Assembly (NCBI GenBank): GCA_963828705.1
Contig: CAWHGA010000055.1
Coordinates: 24,027-88,026 of the forward strand
Direction of reading: 5' to 3'
From: CAWDJT01 sp963828705
GTDB taxonomy: Bacteria > Desulfobacterota > Syntrophobacteria > Syntrophobacterales > Syntrophobacteraceae
DNA: 64,000 nucleotides
The position numbers were made by a program, and so were the translations under genes. The first letter of the stretch is position 1. Each line of letters opens with the position of its first letter. Positions 58,183 to 64,000 of this stretch are shown here, in pieces. The notes under the pieces are model-generated. The model worked only from the letters and a program-made list of their open reading frames with translations, was not told where the DNA came from and made no database searches.

Positions 58183-60994
58183 TCATGCCAGCGCCTGATG
58201 GAGGATCGCCGTCTGTTCCTGCTGATGAAGCTGATGATATCCGGTAGCGGGGCTGGCCGCTTCCGGACGCCCGACGTAAACAAGGGGGCGGACTGGCAAT
58301 TTCCTGCATCCGCGTCTGGATAAACTGCCAGGCTCCCATGTTGGCCGGTTCTTCCTGCACCCACCACCATTCATCGGTGCTGGTGTAACGATCCCAAACA
58401 GCCGCCAGTTGGTTGCGAGGGAAGGGGTAGAACTGCTCGATCCGCACTATGGCAACGTCCTCGAGGTGCCGTCGAGCGCGTTCGGCGATTAGATCGTAGT
58501 AAATCTTGCCGCTGCACAGCAGCACTCGGCGCGGGGCGGGCGAGGGTGCCGGGTCATCGAGCACTTCCTGGAACAGGCCGGTGGCCAATTCGACCCGCTG
58601 AGAAACCGCCAGGGGGTGACGCAGCAGACTCTTTGGGGCCATGACCACAAGCGGTTTACGCAATGGCTGTTGCACCTGCCGCCGCAGCAAATGAAAATAC
58701 TGTGCCGGGGTGCTGGGATAGGTCACCTGGATGTTGTCTTCGGCACACAGGAGCAGGAAGCGTTCCAGCCGGGCGCTGGAATGTTCGGCCCCCTGGCCTT
58801 CGAAGCCGTGCGGCAGGAGCACCACCAGGCCGCTCAAACGCTGCCACTTGGTCTGACCGCTGGCTAGATACTGGTCAATGATGACCTGGGCACCATTGGC
58901 AAAATCCCCGAACTGCGCCTCCCAGATGGTGAGGCCGTGGGGGTCGGCCAGGGAATAGCCGTATTCGAAACCCAAGACCGCAAATTCCGAGAGCATGGTG
59001 TCATGGACCTGGAACCGCGCCGGGGGACGGGCTACGGCTTGAAGCGGGGTGAAGTTCGCTCCGGTGTGCGGGTCCACCAGAACACTATGGCGCTGGCTGA
59101 AGGTGCCGCGCCGGCTGTCTTCGCCGCTCAGGCGCACACTCGTGCCTTCAGCCAGGAGGGTGGCAAAGGCCATGGTTTCGGCACCGGCCCAGTCGATCCC
59201 GTGACCGGTCACCAAAGATTCCAGGCGACGTTCGAGGATGCGCAGCAATTTGGATTGGACGGTGAAACCCTCGGGCAGGCGGTGGAGTTCTCGAGCCAGC
59301 TCCAGGAGGGTGGTGTCATCCACGCCGGTGCTCACCGGCTGCTGGCCTAATTCACCGAAGTCACCGGCTGATTCGTCGAAATAACGCAGTGGCGGCAGAA
59401 TGCAGGTTTTGTCGTGTACCGCCTGAAAAGCCTGGTCCAGTCTTTCCGTGACCGTGGTTCTGATATTCTGAAGTTCCGTTTCGGAGATCAGGCCGTCGGC
59501 CAGGAGTTTCCGGGCATACAACTGAAACACCGGTGGCCGCTCATGAATGCGCTCATACATCTGCGGTTGCGTGTAATAGGGTTCGTCTCCTTCGTTGTGG
59601 CCATAACGCCGGTACCCGATGACATCAATCACCACATCCTTGCCGAACTCCTGACGATAGTGATGCGCCAGTCGGGCGACATGAACCAGGGCCTCCGGAT
59701 CTTCGGCATGAACATGAAAGATCGGGACCATGAGCATCTTGGCCACGTCGGTGCAGTAGCGAGTGGATCGGGCATCTTCGGGCAGGGTGGTGAAACCGAT
59801 CTGGTTGTTGATGACGATGTGAATGGTGCCACCGGTGCGATAACCGTCGAGTTGCGATAGGTTGAGGGTTTCAGCCACTACGCCCTGGCCGGCGAAAGCG
59901 GAATCACCGTGAATCAGTACTGGCAACACCTGTCGCGGGCCATGTTCGCCGTGCAAGTCCTGACGAGCACGGGTCAGACCTTCCACCACCGGGTTGACGG
60001 ATTCCAAATGGCTGGGATTGTCACTGAGGAAGATCCGGATGTCATGTCCTGAGAGGGTGCGCACCTGCCCGAGATAGCCTTTATGGTATTTGACATCACC
60101 GGCTCCCACCAGGGAATCGGGGTCATAGCTATCCTCAAAGTCACAGAAAACCGCTTCATAAGGCTTTCCGAGCAGGTGCACCTGAACGTTGAGTCGCCCC
60201 CGGTGGGCCATGCCCAGAATGACTTCCCGGCAGCCCTGGGTGCCGGCGGCGTCAATCAGAGTGTCCAGGAAGGCGATGACGCCTTCTGCACCTTCCAGAG
60301 AAAAGCGCTTCTGACCGACGTATTTGGTGTGCAGAAACTGCTCGAACAGGGTGGCTGCGGTGAGTTCGCGCAGAATGTGGATTTTGGCCTGTGAGTCCAG
60401 CGTCGCACGGTTTCGCACCAGTTCCATGCGTTCCTGAAGCCAGCGGCGTTCCAGCGGGTCCTGAAGGTGCATGTATTCAACGCCGACCGAATGACAGTAT
60501 GTTTCCTTCAATATTTCGAGGATCTCACGCAAGGTAGACTGCCGGCTGGGAAAGGCCAGTTCTTCCTGGGTCTGGGATCTGGTGTCCGGACTCTGATGAC
60601 TGTCATCCGGAATCTCAGTGTTTGCGTCTTGAACCTGAAACCTCGCTTGTAGTGAAGGCAGGTCGGTATAGAAGCTCCGATCAAGATCATCTTCGGTGAG
60701 CTGGAAAGCCGCCAGGTCGAGCAATGGGTGACTGGTGGGACAGGCGCTGAGCGGGTCCAGGCAGGCCAGCAGGTGACCCAGATCGCGGTAACGATAGACC
60801 AGTTCCGCCACTCGAGCCTGCCGCAGCACCTGCTCCCGGTCGCATGCCCCTAGCGTCGCGGATTCCGGCAATGCACCCCATTCGAAACCGGTGAAGAACC
60901 ATTGCCAATCGCGGGAGACCTGCTGAGGATCATTTTTCCAGCGCTGATACTGCGTATCCAGGTAAGCTGCATTCAAATCGGAAGCACCATCCAT
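58183..60994 (-). CDS. sucA: 2-oxoglutarate dehydrogenase E1 component
   Basis: About 937 residues. It decarboxylates 2-oxoglutarate with thiamine diphosphate. The first 60 residues hold the OGDH-specific start (AAYLDTQYQRWKNDPQQVSR and WQWFFTGFEWG). Then come EGAEGVIAFLDTLIDAAGTQ, LGMAHRGRLNVQVHLLGKP, GDVKYHKGYLG, IHGDSAFAGQGVVAETLNLS, VINNQIGFTT and RRYGHNEGDEPYYTQPQMY. A frame shift near 58300 restores the family end (LVYVGRPEAASPATGYHQLH), with the stop at 58183. The rest of the gene is intact. It is first in the sucA-odhB-lpd operon. A complete OGDH complex allows an oxidative TCA cycle in place of, or beside, a ferredoxin-linked enzyme. Confidence 0.95.
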
Positions 60995-61444
60995 GGCTTA
61001 ATGACCTGTCACGTTGCGATCATTTGGTGATCTTGGGAAGAAGCAAGGAATAGAGGAGACTGCCTGGGTGTCCTTGGGCAGCACTCGGATCAACTGTGCC
61101 CTGATGCCATAAAAGGGGTAAAACTACTCCCTATCGAAGCGCAACCCCTATGCCGTCGCCATACCGTTATCGTCTTCAAGTTATCTCGTTGGGCGGGGAA
61201 AGACAATGGCTATTGATGAGTGCTTTCCATGACGGTAAACGTGGCATCCGTTGGGCGCGACAAGGGTTTGGCAACCGCCGGCGGTGCCACGCTGAACACA
61301 AGGCGCGAGACCTTCGATGGCATCCGATCAGCGACCAAAACGAGCGTCGGAAGGCCCGACTGAACCCTCGTGCCCGGATCAGCGGGCGTCATGACAAAAC
61401 AGTTGACACCCTTGACGGCCATTTGATATGAACAGTCCACCTTT
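60995..61444. other. Divergent intergenic region between sucA and tRNA-Ala
   Basis: No supported gene. It must contain the promoter of the sucA operon on the minus strand and that of the tRNA on the plus strand; I cannot single out boxes with confidence. Confidence 0.4.
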
Positions 61445-61520
<76 letters not shown>

Positions 61521-61530
61521 GAAAAATCTA

Positions 61531-61563
61531 AGGGTTGCGAATCATTGATCGCAACCCTTTTTT
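61531..61563 (+). terminator. Rho-independent terminator of tRNA-Ala
   Basis: agggttgcga and tcgcaaccct pair perfectly around an eight-base loop, followed by six T. It begins 10 bases after the tRNA. Confidence 0.9.
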
Positions 61564-61572
61564 CTTTAATTG

Positions 61573-61960
61573 CTATCGAGTCCCTACCCTATTGTAATCG
61601 CATAAGTCCAATTCTGTCTCTTCGACTCCTTGCTGGTGCACCAGTTTGTCGCCCGGCATGAAGATGCCTGCCTTGGTCCTTTCTCCTCTGCTCCTGCTTG
61701 AATACCAGCCGGAGTATCGGCCCATCTGAGAATGCTTTTCGGGCAAGTGCTGGGTGATGGCGGCGATGAATTCCTCGGCGGTGAAGATTTCAGAATTCTT
61801 CATGTCCCTCCCATGATTCATGCCGGACTGATAGAGGATCTTGCCTGTATCCTCAAGGTAACTGATCTTCTGTTCGGAGAAGGGGTTTCGCAGGATATTC
61901 CGGTGGGGTCGAAGAACACCAGACCCAAGTGGGCTTTCGTGATCACTGGCATAAAGTGTC
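61573..61960 (-). pseudogene. IS91-family transposase C-terminal remnant
   Basis: The minus strand reads NPFSEQKISYLEDTGKILYQ, then SGMNHGRDMKNSEIFTAEEF and IAAITQHLPEKHSQMGRYSG, WYSSRSRGERTKAG. This is the characteristic C-terminal part of IS91/IS801-type (Y2) transposases, where F-x-A-x-x-F-I-A-x-I-T-Q-H-I-P and RYYGWYSN-R-RG recur. The catalytic tyrosine domain upstream is missing and at least one frame change is needed. It is inert debris of a mobile element lying next to the tRNA terminator. Confidence 0.75.
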
Positions 61961-62322
61961 CTTCAGTTCCGCATCTATGATTTCCTTGATAAGCATTTGC
62001 ATTTTGAGCATCTTAATTGTTAAACAACACGGTATTATAAGTTTTATTGGCACCGACCTTATATAGTGATTTAAGTAGTGATACTCATGAGTTGAACTTT
62101 ATTTTTCAAATTCTGTTCTTTGTGGAGAAAGTATTTCCTTCGATTTGCTCTTGTCTTTTCCGATTTATCAGTTACTATCAGTAGCATGCTAGTTGAGTAC
62201 GATACATCGAGTTATGCAGGGAATCGGCTTTTCGCCAAGGCAAAAGTGCTGTTTCAGAGTAGCTCCGAGTGCCGTGCCAAAAAGCAGTGGAAAAATACAA
62301 CATTCAAAGAAGGATTGAGAAA
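61961..62322. other. AT-rich upstream region of the cold-shock gene
   Basis: No gene. The base composition drops sharply in G+C here compared with the flanks. The last ~200 bases before the cold-shock gene may form a long 5' untranslated leader, as is common for csp mRNAs. An atatagtg/aagtagtg AT-rich block near 62060 could hold a promoter. Confidence 0.45.
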
Positions 62323-62523
62323 ATGGCGGAAGGTCAAGTAAAATGGTTTAATGACGGCAAGGGCTACGGCTTTATCGAAACTGACAGCGGGCATGATGTG
62401 TTTGTTCATCACTCAGCCATCCAAGGTGAAGGCTTCAAATCCCTGAGCGAAGGTCAGCGGGTGAGCTTTACGGAGGAGTCAGGTGCTAAAGGGCCTCAAG
62501 CTACCAATGTGCGGACGCTTTAG
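62323..62523 (+). CDS. Cold-shock protein (CspA family)
   Basis: 66 residues from the ATG at 62323, with AGAAGGATTG upstream; an in-frame upstream ATG at 62269 has no site and would add a non-family tail. The single cold-shock domain has both RNA-binding motifs: KGYGFIE (RNP1) and DVFVHHSAI (RNP2), within EGQVKWFNDGKGYGFIE. It ends GPQATNVRTL, the usual form. Such proteins melt RNA structure and aid translation at low temperature or during growth. The leader is long and AT-rich, and a terminator follows 38 bases after the stop. Confidence 0.95.
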   Translation: MAEGQVKWFNDGKGYGFIETDSGHDVFVHHSAIQGEGFKSLSEGQRVSFTEESGAKGPQATNVRTL

Positions 62524-62561
62524 TCCAAGCGTAGTCCAAAATCTTCAAACGTGAATGCCAG

Positions 62562-62589
62562 CCGGAGTGAAAGAATGCTCCGGTTTTTT
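62562..62589 (+). terminator. Rho-independent terminator of the cold-shock gene
   Basis: ccggag and ctccgg pair around a ten-base loop, followed by six T. Confidence 0.85.
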
Positions 62590-63095
62590 GTTTCAATTGG
62601 TTGACGCCTTGGTCCAATCAATCCTTGCCTATTATGCCATGTTTCCGATCAGAGATAGAAAAAGCGGTCTTGGTGCGCAAATCGCAAGGTTCTGAATATC
62701 TGGCGGGTGTCATCCCTCTTCTCACTCAGCATTACAATCTCTTGCGCAGGGACTTGATCCCTGTCGAGGCGAGAGATCATCGGGGGATCGACACGAATCC
62801 TTTTCCCCGGTGCGCTGGGTTTTTTAACCATCTGGCGGCCCAAGGCCCACCACCCCTCATTCTGACCTTTCGAAGTGGTGACACCGTCATATCGGCTTTG
62901 TCCCCTTGATGTTGCGCTCCGTTCCAGTTATGTTGTAAGAGGTGAATCAACGGCGGACTCTGCAACATTACCCCTCTCACACTGAAATCTTACCGACTCC
63001 TTTCGCTGCCCTCGGTATTTTGATCATCTTCCAAAATGTTCGGGATTTTTCACAACACCACTGCCACGTCAATGATGAGAAAGGAGTCATGCCCT
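62590..63095. other. Intergenic stretch between cold-shock and DUF3553-like genes
   Basis: Frames exist on both strands (for example 62601-62909) but none has a ribosome binding site or recognisable protein. I see nothing else in it apart from the RBS of the next gene at 63081. Confidence 0.4.
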
Positions 63096-63626
63096 ATGCA
63101 GGGTACAGAAGCAAAGTTGTCCAAAGGCGATTGGGTGTTCCACCCTCGAATGCCTGCCTGGGGGTATGGAAAGGTGCTGGAGCTAATAGATGAGAACAAG
63201 GGACGTGTATTCTTTCTTCTCGCAGGCGAGAAGAAACTGTCCTGGGAGCACGCCAGTTTAGATAAGGTCGAAAGCGATACGATATCTCAGACCGCACTGA
63301 ACGAGCAATTCACAGAGTTTAAAGTAAATCTTGCAAGGGATCTCCTCACATCGGAAGAGCTTAATCAGGCAGTAACATGCACTCCATGTGATTCGTTCAG
63401 ATCGAAGTGTGAGTTGTGCAAATCCGCGTCAGACAGTGTTCGAGACTACAGCCTCACCCAAAAAGGGAAAATCTGTCTCTGTGATATGTGCAGAGACAAG
63501 ATAATGATGGAGACCATGGACCGAGCAGGAATCAACCAAAGCATTACGGATATGGAGAAGAGGGGCAAGAAGGGGACTGCTGATAAGGAAAAGAAGAAAA
63601 GTAAGCTAAAAATAGTGAAAAAATGA
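63096..63626 (+). CDS. DUF3553-like protein with cysteine knuckles and lysine-rich tail
   Basis: 176 residues from the ATG at 63096 with AAGGAG nine bases upstream. The N-terminal ~60 residues read KGDWVFHPRMPAWGYGKVLE and RVFFLLAGEKKLSWEHASL, matching the DUF3553 pattern (G-D-W-V-x-H-P-x-x-P-x-W-G-x-G-K-V, then V-F-F-x-x-A-G-E-K-x-L), which resembles a small CarD/Tudor-like barrel. Two cysteine groups follow, TCTPCDSFRSKCELCKS and CLCDMCRDK, probably metal-binding. The end is a very basic tail (KRGKKGTADKEKKKSKLKIV) suited to nucleic-acid contact. A role in RNA or DNA binding is inference. No operon partner is visible. Confidence 0.72.
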   Translation: MQGTEAKLSKGDWVFHPRMPAWGYGKVLELIDENKGRVFFLLAGEKKLSWEHASLDKVESDTISQTALNEQFTEFKVNLARDLLTSEELNQAVTCTPCDSFRSKCELCKSASDSVRDYSLTQKGKICLCDMCRDKIMMETMDRAGINQSITDMEKRGKKGTADKEKKKSKLKIVKK

Positions 63627-63660
63627 TATTAATATGGCTAGATTTAGCTGGAACTCCATA

Positions 63661-63697
63661 AGGATTGAGACGACCCTGCTTTTGGGTCGTTTCAATC
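63661..63697. terminator. Long hairpin after the DUF3553-like gene
   Basis: ggattgagacgaccc and gggtcgtttcaatcc pair almost fully around a short loop. It ends the gene at 63626 and could act bidirectionally with the gene on the opposite strand. There is no clean T-run. Confidence 0.6.
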
Positions 63698-63739
63698 CAT
63701 TGTTGGCTTCGAGCCGTAAAGGTTTTGCGTGCTGTCAAA

Positions 63740-63969
63740 TCAAGGCGGCTGCCTGACAGGAGTGGTCGAGCCCACACCTCTCCAGATGCTTTGTGGCATT
63801 GATGAGGCGCTCACTTGTCTGGGGCATCGAGTCGGTTCGACCTGGTCGGAAGAAAGCTCCTGTTGGGCGTATTGTTCGTGGAGTTTGTTTTGAATGACCA
63901 GATCCAGCAGATTGGGATCGATTGGCGGTTTTTCTTCATGTGCTGGAGGGTCTCGATGGTTTGCGACAT
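63740..63969 (-). CDS. Partial unidentified protein at the window edge
   Basis: The minus strand reads KMSQTIETLQHMKK near 63930-63969 and is open upstream to the edge. A base shift near 63935 continues as PPIDPNLLDLVIQNKLHEQY and AQQELSSDQVEPTRCPRQ to a stop at 63740. The composition is protein-like, but no family is recognised. Probably the 3' part of a gene lying mainly outside the window. Confidence 0.3.
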
Positions 63970-64000
63970 CTTATGAGGTCTTTTGTAGGGTCGGTCTCGA

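Noticed and set aside
62601..62909. 102-codon plus-strand frame after the cold-shock gene
   Set aside because: No ribosome binding site, starts right after a terminator, and no recognisable protein pattern.

Overview
The window looks like a chromosomal contig from an anaerobic bacterium, most plausibly a Desulfobacterota (former Deltaproteobacteria). The reasons are a formate dehydrogenase with an in-frame UGA (selenocysteine) placed directly before an NfnA/NfnB-type flavin oxidoreductase pair, two adjacent family III CoA-transferases, a branched-chain amino acid type ABC transporter, a short GNAT-type ArgA, and a central metabolism set (PEP carboxykinase, malic enzyme, 2-oxoglutarate dehydrogenase complex). 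The assignment is inference. Nearly every long conserved gene carries one or more single-base reading-frame breaks (lepA, hemW, odhB, lpd, livF/G/H/M/K, glgP, fdhA, ALDH and others), so most frameshifts here are better read as base-calling errors than as gene death. Coordinates of broken genes span the whole reconstructed gene.

Layout. 1-2400 (- strand): start of pckA, a broken hypothetical gene, an FKBP-type prolyl isomerase, and a chimeric, partly duplicated relic of it. 2533-9404 (+ strand): a tightly packed operon that is the most interesting part of the window. It holds a small coiled-coil protein ending in glycine, a two-domain E1/ThiF-type enzyme, an unknown 126-residue protein, an unknown protein followed by a candidate UBC(E2)-fold protein, another unknown protein, a ClpX-like AAA+ unfoldase without the zinc domain, a JAB/JAMM isopeptidase-like protein, and an Amidoligase_2 carboxylate-amine ligase. 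Together these read as a protein-tagging system with activation, transfer, ligation, removal and unfolding functions. 9461-11806 (-): small proteins and a metallo-beta-lactamase/TPR protein. 12138-16514 (-): an operon with two CoA-transferases and four small proteins, ended by two hairpins. 17676-18629: a transglutaminase-like/TPR protein. 19239-21032: malic enzyme with an unusual N-terminal extension. 21527-26254: a Liv-type ABC transporter operon. 26652-27866: a sensor kinase lacking its phosphoacceptor region. 28076-28412: relics of a chromate transporter and an RND pump.

28697-41652: a DUF5661-like protein, aldehyde dehydrogenase, a K+ channel with RCK domains on both sides of the pore, an ankyrin protein, the fdhA-nfnA-nfnB operon and an alpha-glucan phosphorylase. 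41977-53698: argJ, secA, a short argA, a PilZ protein, an HD-domain protein coupled to a P1-family peptidase, cysteine desulfurase, hemW and lepA. 53699-55318 is gene-poor, with a strong palindrome, REP-like repeats and one 44-residue membrane protein. 55319-60994: lpd, odhB and sucA. 61445-64000: tRNA-Ala(GGC), an IS91-type transposase remnant, a cold-shock protein, a DUF3553-like cysteine-rich protein, and a partial unidentified gene at the edge.

How it fits together: FdhA and NfnAB would tie formate oxidation to NAD(P)H/ferredoxin balance. PckA, malic enzyme and the OGDH complex serve C3/C4 and TCA interconversion. The CoA-transferase operon and Liv transporter suggest use of organic or amino acids. 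The 2533-9404 operon appears separate from all of this and resembles a protein-modification or quality-control module.
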